Below, piece by piece: positions 17,037 to 25,594 of a stretch of DNA of 64,000 bases (positions are counted from its first letter, which is position 1; each line of letters opens with the position of its first letter). The stretch lies in NCBI RefSeq assembly GCF_050113715.1, contig NZ_JBNJQR010000004.1:1-64000 (forward strand), given 5' to 3'. The DNA comes from Brevibacillus_H ginsengisoli (GTDB lineage: Bacteria > Bacillota > Bacilli > Brevibacillales > Brevibacillaceae). The notes below the pieces were generated by a model. The model had not been told where the DNA came from. It saw only the letters and a list, made by a program, of their open reading frames with translations, and did no database searches. The position numbers were made by a program, and so were the translations under genes.

Positions 17037-17534
17037 TTCGATTTCTTCTCGTATCGACTCTCGGATCAATTGCATAGGATTGCCTCCTACAAACGCTCCG
17101 GCTGGGACGTTCTTATGGACAACCGTTCCCGCGGCGATCACGGCCCCATCCTCAATGACAACTCCTGGCAGGATCGTACTATTGGCGCCAATCAACACGC
17201 CGTTGCCGATCTTAACCTCACCCAGCCGGTATTCATTGACCAAATACTCATGGGCGAGGATCGTGGTATTGTATCCGATCACGGAGTTTTTTCCGATCTT
17301 AATCAGCTCTGGAAACATGATGTCCATCATGACCATAAGGGCTACAGCGGTCTGTTCACCGACTTCCATTCCGAGCAAGTTGCGATACAGCCAGTTTTTC
17401 CAAGAAGGAAAGGGCGTGTATCGAGCGATCTGAATGACGATAAAATTCTTCATAACCTTGAAGAAACTTACTGTCCGATAAAGCTGCCACAACGGGTTCG
17501 CTCCATGAACCTCATATCGTTTTGTTTGTCGCAT
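17031..17534 (-). CDS. Hexapeptide-repeat acetyltransferase (YvoF-like)
   Basis: A 167-residue left-handed beta-helix acyltransferase. Isoleucine-patch hexapeptides fill about residues 75-150 (IKIGKNSVIGYNTTILAHEY, VKIGNGVLIGANSTILPGVV, IEDGAVIAAGTVVHKNVPAG), ending with the family-typical GNPMQLIR. An N-terminal helical region (about 25-60) is amphipathic. B. subtilis has a similar protein, YvoF, in the same operon as hprK, and here too the gene lies 21 bp after hprK. The acceptor substrate cannot be read from the sequence. Confidence 0.85.
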   Translation of the reverse strand: MRQTKRYEVHGANPLWQLYRTVSFFKVMKNFIVIQIARYTPFPSWKNWLYRNLLGMEVGEQTAVALMVMMDIMFPELIKIGKNSVIGYNTTILAHEYLVNEYRLGEVKIGNGVLIGANSTILPGVVIEDGAVIAAGTVVHKNVPAGAFVGGNPMQLIRESIREEIEV

Positions 17535-17555
17535 GGTTGCGGACTCCTTTTGCTA

Positions 17556-18488
17556 TCAAATATCTGGTTCGGGATCTTCAATAGTTTCGGTTAGGCGCTT
17601 GGAGAAGTGCACGGCGGCGTTGTACCCCATTCGTTTCAAACGGAAATTCATCGCGGCCACTTCAATGATGACCGCCAAGTTGCGGCCTGGACGAACTGGT
17701 ACCGTGATGACAGGCATCTCCGTATCCATGATCTTCATCTTCTCTTCATCCAATCCCAATCGTTCATAGTTCTTATGCTGCTCCCATAGCTCCAGCTGTA
17801 CGACCAAGGCGATATTTTTCACGTTACGGACCGCCCCTGCTCCAAACATTGTCATGACGTTAATGATGCCGACGCCTCGAATTTCCAACAGGTGTTGGAT
17901 GAGATCGGGAGCAGATCCAATCAATTGCCCCTCTTGTGTTTGTCGGATTTCGACCGCATCGTCGGCTACTAGTCTGTGTCCGCGTTTGACAAGTTCCAAC
18001 GCGGTCTCACTTTTTCCAATTCCGCTAGAACCAAGGATCAGGACACCTACCCCGTAAATATCGGTTAATACTCCGTGCATGGTGGCAGTTGGCGCTAATC
18101 GGTTTTCTAAAAAGTTTGTCAGTTTGCCTACCAGACTGGTTGTTGAAAGTGGTGAGAGAATAACCGGAACTTTGCGTTGGTTGGATACTTCAATCACCTC
18201 TGGAGGAACTTCCTGATTGCGGGTCACAACAAAACAAGGAGTCTCATCGTCCATCAAGAAGTGGAGTCTCTCAAGCTTCTCCTCACGATTTAACGTCTGA
18301 AAGAAAGTAATCTCCGTCAAACCGAACAATTGAATGCGGTCACTAGGATAGTGTGAGTAATATCCCGCCAATTGTAATCCAGGGCGGCTCAAGTCGGTTA
18401 CAGCAACCTCTCGCCCCAGTCCTTCTTCACCACTTATGATTTTCATTTGAAAATGTTCCACTATATTACTTACTCTTGTTTTTCTCAT
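17556..18488 (-). CDS. hprK: HPr kinase/phosphorylase HprK
   Basis: A 310-residue bifunctional enzyme that adds or removes phosphate at the regulatory serine of HPr in carbon catabolite control. The C-terminal half has Walker A GSSGIGKSETALELV, the catalytic GHRLVADDAV and the family motif EIRGVGIINV. I start at ATG 18488 (MRKTRVSNIV), 8 bases after AAGGAG; this equals the 310 residues of the B. subtilis enzyme. The HPr-like protein at 493-756 keeps a candidate target serine. Confidence 0.96.
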   Translation of the reverse strand: MRKTRVSNIVEHFQMKIISGEEGLGREVAVTDLSRPGLQLAGYYSHYPSDRIQLFGLTEITFFQTLNREEKLERLHFLMDDETPCFVVTRNQEVPPEVIEVSNQRKVPVILSPLSTTSLVGKLTNFLENRLAPTATMHGVLTDIYGVGVLILGSSGIGKSETALELVKRGHRLVADDAVEIRQTQEGQLIGSAPDLIQHLLEIRGVGIINVMTMFGAGAVRNVKNIALVVQLELWEQHKNYERLGLDEEKMKIMDTEMPVITVPVRPGRNLAVIIEVAAMNFRLKRMGYNAAVHFSKRLTETIEDPEPDI

Positions 18489-18531
18489 GAATATCTCCTT
18501 CGCAGTCGAAGTCAAATCTAGTATGTATACT

Positions 18532-18561
18532 ATTGTAACGAACTAATCATCGATACGCCAA
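18532..18561 (-). promoter_or_regulatory. Putative hprK promoter
   Basis: Minus strand -35 TTGGCG (18556-18561), 18-bp spacer, -10 TACAAT (18532-18537), about 44 bp before the hprK ATG. Confidence 0.45.
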
Positions 18562-18635
18562 CGATTCTATTACAAACTGGAAGTGCTTACATTTACAATA
18601 TTCGACTTTTTTCTTAAGATAAAGATGAATCTTAT

Positions 18636-20003
18636 ATGAGCACCAACAATCTCCTGTTCAACCATTATGGAAAGGGGGAACCGTACAAATTGCCGTTCAC
18701 GCTGGATTTTTTCCTGGTTCATATACCAGAAGCTCTTGTCTTACTTTTTGTTGGATTGTCCTTATACGGGATCCCGATCCAAGCCTATGGTTATAAAGCA
18801 TACGTTTTCGGCCTGATCTATGCGCTTTTCACTTTGTTTTTATCCGTTTACGATATAAGCTTTCCCTTTAAAATATTGGTTTTGTTCGTATTGATGATCC
18901 TCATGATCCGGTACTATCTTCGAGAAAGCCTTGCTCTTAGTGTCGGCATTACAGCCAGCGCGTTTATCTTATTACATGGCATGCAGTTTCTGCTTGTCTC
19001 GGCGATTTCGTTTATCATCGGACAGCCATCCATGCTCACTCAACATTCTTGGACACAAATCTGTTTTACCTGGCTTATTTTAATCCTTCTGGTGGGGATC
19101 GGCATTGTCCTGATGAGGAATTCTTTCAACATACGAAATTGGTTGCCCCAAAGCGTACAGAATCGTTATTTGGCCATCATCATCCTGTTCGGAAGTATTG
19201 AGCTTCTCTCTATTTTGACGCTGAACATCAACTATTTAGTGAACCTGGCTCAGCCTGATAATTCTACAGGGATTACCTATCAGTTGCCTTTTTTTCATGT
19301 GGTGGTTTTGGTTCTCTTTGTGCTGATTATTATTTTGCTCCGTATTTATCTAAATTTAACCATTCATCAAGTGGAACACGAGACGCCAACCCCTTACATA
19401 CAGAATCTGAATGACTTGTTTACAGCGATTCGCTCCATCAAACATGACGCTGTCAATCATTACACCGCAATTAACGGACTAGTGAAGTTGGGAAGCAATG
19501 GATTGGCAACCGATTACGTGAAACAGCTGATCAAAGAGGCAAGCAGCATTATTACGGTTGTCGAAGGCGTAAAAAACCCCATGGTTTCTGCCCTGCTCCA
19601 TTCCAAAATGGCCATATGTATCGCCAATCGCATTTCGTTAAGCGTTTCTGTCACGTCCAGCCCTCAATTCCGTTTCGTTAAATCCAACGAGCTGGTGGCT
19701 GTGATGAGTAACCTGTTGGACCATTCAATTCGAGCGGCACTGGATGAAGCAGAAGAAGAACGTTTTATTCGAATGATTTGGCAAGACGAGGGAACCATCA
19801 CGAGCTTGCTAATTGAACATTCTGGGCAACTCATACTTCCTTCGACAATGGAGGAAACAGCTCAGCTAACCGACCCAGCCAGGCCTTCCAAGCAAATCGG
19901 ACTTGATCTCACTCTGCTAAACAAGTTCGTGAATCGGCACAAAGGAAAGCTTCAAGTCACTTCTGAACAAGGTCTTACTCGGATTGTTATCAGGTGTAAA
20001 TGA
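18636..20003 (+). CDS. AgrC/CitA-like membrane sensor histidine kinase, atypical ATPase domain
   Basis: A 455-residue protein: about six to seven hydrophobic helices over residues 20-250, then a cytoplasmic region. SIKHDAVNHYTAINGLVKLG resembles the H-box of AgrC/ComD-type kinases (RHDxxNH). The ATP-binding domain follows (about 335-455), but it is degenerate: the N-box reads NLLDHSIRAAL, with His where the second Asn of NLLDNA is expected, and the DxG motif is replaced by EHSGQ. IGLDLTLLNKFV keeps the G2-like glycine. No response regulator is adjacent, and the gene diverges from hprK. The ATG at 18636 has a weak ribosome-binding site; a TTG at 18690 (LPFTLDFF) with AAAGGGGG 11 bases upstream may be the real start. 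Whether it still phosphorylates is open. Confidence 0.7.
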   Translation: MSTNNLLFNHYGKGEPYKLPFTLDFFLVHIPEALVLLFVGLSLYGIPIQAYGYKAYVFGLIYALFTLFLSVYDISFPFKILVLFVLMILMIRYYLRESLALSVGITASAFILLHGMQFLLVSAISFIIGQPSMLTQHSWTQICFTWLILILLVGIGIVLMRNSFNIRNWLPQSVQNRYLAIIILFGSIELLSILTLNINYLVNLAQPDNSTGITYQLPFFHVVVLVLFVLIIILLRIYLNLTIHQVEHETPTPYIQNLNDLFTAIRSIKHDAVNHYTAINGLVKLGSNGLATDYVKQLIKEASSIITVVEGVKNPMVSALLHSKMAICIANRISLSVSVTSSPQFRFVKSNELVAVMSNLLDHSIRAALDEAEEERFIRMIWQDEGTITSLLIEHSGQLILPSTMEETAQLTDPARPSKQIGLDLTLLNKFVNRHKGKLQVTSEQGLTRIVIRCK

Positions 20004-20040
20004 AAGGCTTTCCTCTAAGCGATGGTGAAGACCTAAAACC

Positions 20041-20075
20041 AAAAAAGCCGAATCCCTCGCAGGATCGGCTTTTTA
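20041..20075. terminator. Bidirectional terminator
   Basis: AAAAAGCCGA(A)TCC / GGATCGGCTTTTT hairpin with A- and T-runs on both sides, between convergent genes ending at 20003 (plus) and 20079 (minus). Confidence 0.85.
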
Positions 20076-20078
20076 ACG

Positions 20079-20438
20079 TTAATCTACTTTCTTCGTCAAC
20101 CAGTGGATAATCGATCCAAAAAAACTCATAAAGGCTGCGGCAACCATAGTGGTAATGAAAGACTGCGGCCATGGTCCAAGCTCGAATCCATCAATTAAAT
20201 AAGCGGTCAATGCAAACGTAAGAGCATTCACGAAAAACCAAAAAATCCCCAACGTCAGGAAAGTCAATGGAAGTGTAAGCGTCACAAGTACCGGACGTAT
20301 CAGTGTATTCACCAGTCCCAAAATAATGGCTGCCCATACAGCAGTACCAAAGTTGTCAATATAGATACTGGTAAACATATGGCTGATCAGTAAAAGTGCC
20401 CCCGCATTAAGCAACACGCGGATAATCCAACGAATCAT
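20079..20438 (-). CDS. Phage holin superfamily IV-like small membrane protein (YvlD-like)
   Basis: A 119-residue protein with four hydrophobic helices. The pattern MIRWIIRVLLNAGALLL, LGLVNTLIRPVLVTLTLPLT and FLTLGIFWFFVNALTFALTA is that of the YvlD/PF04020 family. I start at ATG 20438, after GGAGGGG, which discards an 18-residue basic extension. It follows uvrA in the same direction with no terminator seen between. Function unknown; in B. subtilis the family is linked to envelope stress. Confidence 0.75.
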   Translation of the reverse strand: MIRWIIRVLLNAGALLLISHMFTSIYIDNFGTAVWAAIILGLVNTLIRPVLVTLTLPLTFLTLGIFWFFVNALTFALTAYLIDGFELGPWPQSFITTMVAAAFMSFFGSIIHWLTKKVD

Positions 20439-20558
20439 CCGTTTCCCCTCCACATGTTTCTTTTTCTTCCATTGTACAAAGAAATTCCCCAATAAGCGAT
20501 GATGTTCTTTGACAGGATGATTGTTCGAACGGAACCGATGGGCAAGGGGTCACCCATA

Positions 20559-23438
20559 TTAGGCTTCTTTGCTGCTCGTAACCAATTCCTCCATCCGCTC
20601 TTCCGTACGTTTGCGGTCACGCTCTAAAATTGGAGACAAGAACTGTCCGGTATAGGATTCTTTTACCTTAATAACCTCTTCCGGAGTACCTTTGGCTACG
20701 ATTTTGCCTCCACGTGTACCACCTTCTGGCCCCAAGTCGATTAAATAGTCCGCCGTCTTGATCACGTCAAGGTTGTGTTCAATCACGAGCACCGTGTCGC
20801 CATTCTCCACCAGACGTTGCAAAACCACCAACAATCGCTTGATATCATCGGTATGAAGTCCAGTCGTCGGCTCATCCAGAATGTACAAGGTACGTCCATT
20901 GCTGCGACGGTACAGCTCGGAAGCGAGCTTGACGCGCTGTGCCTCACCACCCGAAAGCGTCGTAGCAGGTTGTCCAAGCTTCATATACCCTAAGCCTACA
21001 TCAACCAAAGTTTGCAGTTTGCGTTCGATTCGTGGAATATTACGGAAATACTCAACTGAGTCCTCAATGGTCATCTCAAGCACATCTGCAATGCTCTTGC
21101 CCTTGTACTTCACATCCAGCGTCTCACGATTGTACCGTTTTCCATGACACACCTCGCAAGGAACATAGACGTCTGGCAAGAAGTGCATTTCAATTTTGAT
21201 AATACCGTCCCCGCTGCACGCTTCACATCGTCCGCCTTTTACGTTAAAGCTAAAGCGGCCTTTCTTATAACCGCGAACCTTGGCTTCGGTGGTTTGAGCA
21301 AACAAATCGCGAATATCATCAAACACACCCGTATACGTGGCTGGATTGGAACGAGGCGTGCGTCCGATAGGAGATTGGTCGATGTCGATGACTTTGTCCA
21401 GATTCTCCAAGCCCTTGATCCGTCGATGTTCCCCTGGCTTCGCCTTAGCGCGATTCAATTCACGAGCAAGCGCCTTGTGCAGGATTTCATTGACCAAGGT
21501 ACTTTTACCGGAACCAGATACGCCAGTAACCGCAACAAAAAGCCCAAGCGGAATAGAAGCATTGACGTTCTTCAAATTGTTTTCCTTCGCGCCTTCCACT
21601 TCGATCCATTTGTCGTTCGGCTTGCGGCGCTCCAACGGAACAGGGATGAATTTACGACCGCTCAGATACGCTCCTGTCAGCGAATTAGAGTCATTCATGA
21701 CTTCCTGAACAGTACCCGCTGATACAACTTGACCACCGTGAATCCCCGCTCCCGGGCCTATATCGATAATATAATCGCAAGCCATCATCGTATCCTCATC
21801 ATGCTCGACAACGATCAGCGTATTCCCCAAGCTGGTCATATGCTCAAGAGTCTTGATCAACCGGGCATTATCCCGCTGATGCAATCCAATACTCGGCTCA
21901 TCCAAAATGTACAATACGCCCATCAAACTAGAGCCAATCTGCGTAGCGAGCCGAATCCGCTGTGCTTCACCGCCAGATAATGTTCCGGCTGCACGACTAA
22001 GCGTCAAATAATCAAGACCGACATCAATCAAGAAGTTAAGGCGTGACGTGATTTCTTTTAAGATCAGGTTGGCAATTTTCAGGTCCTTTTCGCTTAATTC
22101 AAGACCTTTTACGAATTCATAGGCATCGACAATGGACAAGTCCGTCAATTGGGATACGTTGCGGCCGCCCACTAATACGGCCAAGCTCTCTTGACGAAGC
22201 CTCTGGCCTTTACAAACAGGACAAGCTTTCTGACCCATAAATCCTTCAATCATCTCGCGGATGTAATCTGAGCTTGTCTCCAGATGGCGCCGTTGCAAAT
22301 TGGAAATAACCCCTTCAAATGGCACGACCGCTTCCCTTACTTGCCCAAACTCGTTTTCATAGCGGAAGTGGATTTTTTCTTCCTGACTGCCGTAAAGGAT
22401 AACCTGCAACTGTTCAGCCGGAATTTCCTCGATAGGAATATCCATTTTGATGCCAAAGTGTCGGCAAGCCGATTCAAGCAGCTGTTGATAATAAGTGGAA
22501 GATTTCGGCTCCCACGCTTCAATCGCTCCATCAGCCAGTGTTTTGGTCATGTCCGGAATGACTAAATCAGGGTCTACCTCCAGCTTCACACCAAGACCGT
22601 CACACTCCGAGCAAGCACCATATGGACTGTTGAAGGAGAAGATCCTCGGCTCCAACTCTCCAATAGAGAATCCACAGATCGGACACGCGTGCTTCTCGCT
22701 GAACAACAGCTCCTCTTGATCAATGATATCGACAATGACCTTGCCGTCTGCCAGACGAAGCGCCGTTTCTAACGAGTCCGCAAGACGTGGTGCGACGTCT
22801 GGCTTCACGACGATCCGGTCAATGACGACCTCGATGGAATGCTTCTTGTTTTTCTCTAGCTTGATCTCTTCCGACAAGTCTCGAACCTCGCCGTTCACTC
22901 GTACGCGAACATAGCCTTGCTTGCGGATGTCATCCAACAGCTTCACATGCTCACCCTTGCGTCCTTGAACAAGTGGAGCGAGAATTTGCAGACGAGTCTT
23001 CTCTGGATACTCCATCACACGGTCTACCATTTGCTCAATGGTCTGAGAAGCAATCTCGATCCCATGCTCCGGACAAATCGGCTTCCCGATCCGGGCGTAC
23101 ATTAGTCGCAGATAATCATAAATCTCTGTCACTGTGCCCACCGTCGAACGCGGGTTGCGGCTGGTTGTCTTCTGGTCAATGGAGATTGCAGGCGATAATC
23201 CTTCGATCGAATCCACATCCGGCTTATCCATCTGGCCCAAAAACTGTCTCGCGTACGCGGAGAGGGACTCCACATAGCGTCTCTGTCCCTCTGCATAGAT
23301 GGTATCAAAAGCAAGCGAAGACTTCCCTGAGCCCGAAAGACCAGTCAACACAACAAATTTATCGCGTGGGATTACGACGTCCACGTTCTTGAGATTATGA
23401 GCGCGGGCGCCTTTTACCACGATTTTATCTAATGGCAT
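20559..23438 (-). CDS. uvrA: Excinuclease ABC subunit A
   Basis: A 959-residue DNA-damage sensor of nucleotide excision repair with two ABC ATPase modules. Walker A motifs are GLSGSGKSSLAFDTIYAEG (about 32) and GVSGSGKSTLVNEIL (about 640); ABC signatures LSGGEAQRIRLA and LSGGEAQRVKLA; zinc-binding cysteine pairs CPICGFSIGELEPR and CEACSGDGIIKIEMHFLPDV. Length is typical. It follows uvrB by 14 bp. Confidence 0.98.
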   Translation of the reverse strand: MPLDKIVVKGARAHNLKNVDVVIPRDKFVVLTGLSGSGKSSLAFDTIYAEGQRRYVESLSAYARQFLGQMDKPDVDSIEGLSPAISIDQKTTSRNPRSTVGTVTEIYDYLRLMYARIGKPICPEHGIEIASQTIEQMVDRVMEYPEKTRLQILAPLVQGRKGEHVKLLDDIRKQGYVRVRVNGEVRDLSEEIKLEKNKKHSIEVVIDRIVVKPDVAPRLADSLETALRLADGKVIVDIIDQEELLFSEKHACPICGFSIGELEPRIFSFNSPYGACSECDGLGVKLEVDPDLVIPDMTKTLADGAIEAWEPKSSTYYQQLLESACRHFGIKMDIPIEEIPAEQLQVILYGSQEEKIHFRYENEFGQVREAVVPFEGVISNLQRRHLETSSDYIREMIEGFMGQKACPVCKGQRLRQESLAVLVGGRNVSQLTDLSIVDAYEFVKGLELSEKDLKIANLILKEITSRLNFLIDVGLDYLTLSRAAGTLSGGEAQRIRLATQIGSSLMGVLYILDEPSIGLHQRDNARLIKTLEHMTSLGNTLIVVEHDEDTMMACDYIIDIGPGAGIHGGQVVSAGTVQEVMNDSNSLTGAYLSGRKFIPVPLERRKPNDKWIEVEGAKENNLKNVNASIPLGLFVAVTGVSGSGKSTLVNEILHKALARELNRAKAKPGEHRRIKGLENLDKVIDIDQSPIGRTPRSNPATYTGVFDDIRDLFAQTTEAKVRGYKKGRFSFNVKGGRCEACSGDGIIKIEMHFLPDVYVPCEVCHGKRYNRETLDVKYKGKSIADVLEMTIEDSVEYFRNIPRIERKLQTLVDVGLGYMKLGQPATTLSGGEAQRVKLASELYRRSNGRTLYILDEPTTGLHTDDIKRLLVVLQRLVENGDTVLVIEHNLDVIKTADYLIDLGPEGGTRGGKIVAKGTPEEVIKVKESYTGQFLSPILERDRKRTEERMEELVTSSKEA

Positions 23439-23452
23439 TCATCTTTCTCTCC

Positions 23453-25429
23453 TTACAGATCAGCTTTAAGCTCCAGAATTAAATCTCGCAGTTCTGCCGC
23501 ACGTTCGAATAACAGGTTGCGCGCTGCTTCTTTCATCTCTTCTTCCATCCGCTGAATAACGACTAAGCGATCTTTTTTGGGCAATTTCTTGTACTCGGCA
23601 TGTGGGAGATACTCCGCTTTCTCCTCTGCCACCCTTGTCGCTTCGATCACATCTCGGACGGCTTTCTTGATGGTTTGCGGTGTTATTCCGTGCTGTTCAT
23701 TGTAGGCCATCTGAATGGAACGACGACGCTCGGTTTCGCGGATCGCCGCATTCATGGAATCCGTCATTTTATCCGCGTACATAATGACGCGACCTTCCGC
23801 GTTACGCGCCGCGCGGCCAATAGTCTGAATCAATGAACGCTCGTTGCGAAGGAAGCCTTCCTTATCCGCATCCAAAATGGTAACCAAAGAGACTTCGGGC
23901 AAATCCAATCCTTCCCTCAACAGGTTGATCCCTACCAGCACGTCGAACTCGCCCAAGCGCAACGAACGCAAAATCTGCATACGCTCAATGGTTTTGATAT
24001 CAGAGTGCAGGTAGCGAACCTTGATCCCGATTTCTTTTAGATAATCGGTTAAATCCTCTGACATTTTTTTCGTCAGGGTAGTAACCAGCACACGTTCGTT
24101 CTTGGCAATCGTCTCTTGAATCTCACCGATCAAATCGTCAATCTGTCCTTTAATCGGTCGGACGGAGATCGTCGGGTCAACCAAACCTGTCGGACGAATC
24201 ACTTGTTGAACCAGTTCAGGGCAATGTTCCATCTCATATGGCCCCGGTGTGGCTGAAACGTAGATCGCCTGCGGAATTTTCTTCTCGAATTCACTAAATT
24301 GGAGCGGTCGGTTATCTTTGGCTGACGGTAGACGGAAGCCATGCTCCACCAATACATCTTTACGCGCGCGATCCCCATTGTACATTCCCCGAACCTGCGG
24401 CAAGCTCATATGCGACTCATCCATGATCAAAAGGAAATCATCCGGGAAGAAGTCAATCAAAGTGTACGGCGGATGCCCCGGTGGCAAGCCTGTCAGATGG
24501 CGGGAGTAGTTCTCAATCCCCGAACAAAACCCCATCTCCATCATCATCTCGATGTCATAGCGCGTTCTCTGCTCCAATCGCTGCGCTTCCAGCAGTTTGC
24601 CTGCTTCACGTAATTCAGCCAATCTCACTTCCAATTCAGCTTGAATGCTCTCAATGGCGATTTTCATTTTCTCAGCGCGAGTCACATAGTGAGACGCCGG
24701 AAAAATTGCGATGTGCTCACGAGTTCCGATAATTTCACCTGTCAGCACGTCTATTTCTGTAATGCGCTCAATCTCATCGCCAAAAAACTCTACACGAATC
24801 GCCTGCTCGCTTCGCGAAGCCGGAAAAATCTCCACAACATCACCGCGAACCCTGAACGTGCCACGCGTAAAATTAATATCGTTACGATTGTATTGAATAT
24901 CCACCAGTCGATGGAGAATTTCTTGCCTGCTCTTCTCCATGCCGACCCGAAGTGACAACAGTAGTTCCTTATATTCTTCTGGCGAACCCAAACCGTAAAT
25001 GCAAGAAACAGATGCCACAATAATGACATCTTTACGTTCCAGAATCGCACTGGTTGCGGAGTGGCGCAATTTATCTATTTCATCATTGACGCTGGCGTCT
25101 TTTTCGATAAAAGTATCCGACTGAGGAATGTACGCTTCCGGCTGGTAGTAGTCGTAGTAGCTAACGAAGTATTCCACAGCATTGTGGGGAAAGAACTCTT
25201 TGAACTCAGCAGCCAACTGCGCCGCCAAGGTTTTGTTGTGGGCCATCACTAACGTCGGCTTGTTGACTTGGGCAATGACATGCGCTGCTGTAAACGTCTT
25301 TCCTGTCCCTGTCGCGCCCAGAAGTGTCTGATGTCGCTTGCCAGCCAACACGCCATCCACTAATTCCGTTATCGCTGTCGGCTGATCCCCAGACGGCTGA
25401 AACTCGGAAACCAATTGGAATCGATCCAT
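23453..25429 (-). CDS. uvrB: Excinuclease ABC subunit B
   Basis: A 658-residue damage-verifying helicase-like subunit. Walker A GATGTGKTFTAAHVI, the beta-hairpin region YYDYYQPEAYIPQSDTFIEK that probes the strand, helicase motif VTTLTKKMSEDLTDYL, QTIGRAARNAEG (motif VI), and a C-terminal UVR domain (IQRMEEEMKEAARNLLFERA) that recruits UvrC. First gene of uvrB-uvrA. Confidence 0.98.
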   Translation of the reverse strand: MDRFQLVSEFQPSGDQPTAITELVDGVLAGKRHQTLLGATGTGKTFTAAHVIAQVNKPTLVMAHNKTLAAQLAAEFKEFFPHNAVEYFVSYYDYYQPEAYIPQSDTFIEKDASVNDEIDKLRHSATSAILERKDVIIVASVSCIYGLGSPEEYKELLLSLRVGMEKSRQEILHRLVDIQYNRNDINFTRGTFRVRGDVVEIFPASRSEQAIRVEFFGDEIERITEIDVLTGEIIGTREHIAIFPASHYVTRAEKMKIAIESIQAELEVRLAELREAGKLLEAQRLEQRTRYDIEMMMEMGFCSGIENYSRHLTGLPPGHPPYTLIDFFPDDFLLIMDESHMSLPQVRGMYNGDRARKDVLVEHGFRLPSAKDNRPLQFSEFEKKIPQAIYVSATPGPYEMEHCPELVQQVIRPTGLVDPTISVRPIKGQIDDLIGEIQETIAKNERVLVTTLTKKMSEDLTDYLKEIGIKVRYLHSDIKTIERMQILRSLRLGEFDVLVGINLLREGLDLPEVSLVTILDADKEGFLRNERSLIQTIGRAARNAEGRVIMYADKMTDSMNAAIRETERRRSIQMAYNEQHGITPQTIKKAVRDVIEATRVAEEKAEYLPHAEYKKLPKKDRLVVIQRMEEEMKEAARNLLFERAAELRDLILELKADL

Positions 25430-25464
25430 GAAGTCGTCATCCTTCCTTTCTCGGTCTAAGCATT

Positions 25465-25493
25465 AGTATATCATAAATTACCAGTAAATCGAA
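25465..25493 (-). promoter_or_regulatory. uvrBA promoter
   Basis: Minus strand -10 TATACT (25465-25470) with a 17-bp spacer to -35 TTCGAT (25488-25493). The weak -35 is covered by the LexA box. Confidence 0.55.
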
Positions 25494-25503
25494 CGTTTGT
25501 TTG
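25490..25503. promoter_or_regulatory. LexA (SOS) box at uvrB
   Basis: CGAACGTTTGTTTG matches the Bacillales SOS box CGAAC-N4-GTTYG at every fixed position and overlaps the -35 of uvrB, the usual place for LexA repression of this gene. Confidence 0.8.
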
Positions 25504-25505
25504 TC

Positions 25506-25533
25506 TAATAACTTGTTTCCATTTTGCCGATAT
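25506..25533 (+). promoter_or_regulatory. Sigma-D (flagellar) promoter
   Basis: TAAT (25506-25509), 16-bp spacer and a perfect -10 GCCGATAT (25526-25533); the sigma-D consensus is TAAA-N15-GCCGATAT. It faces the FlgD-like gene and lies back to back with the uvrB promoter. Confidence 0.75.
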
Positions 25534-25594
25534 CTTTATAGAGGTATACGAACGAACACACCATCCCGATTGACCACGAAATGGAGTGGAACAA

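Noticed and set aside
20079..20438. True phage holin
   Set aside because: The family name includes holin, but the YvlD-like sequence and chromosomal context beside uvrA show no lysis module.
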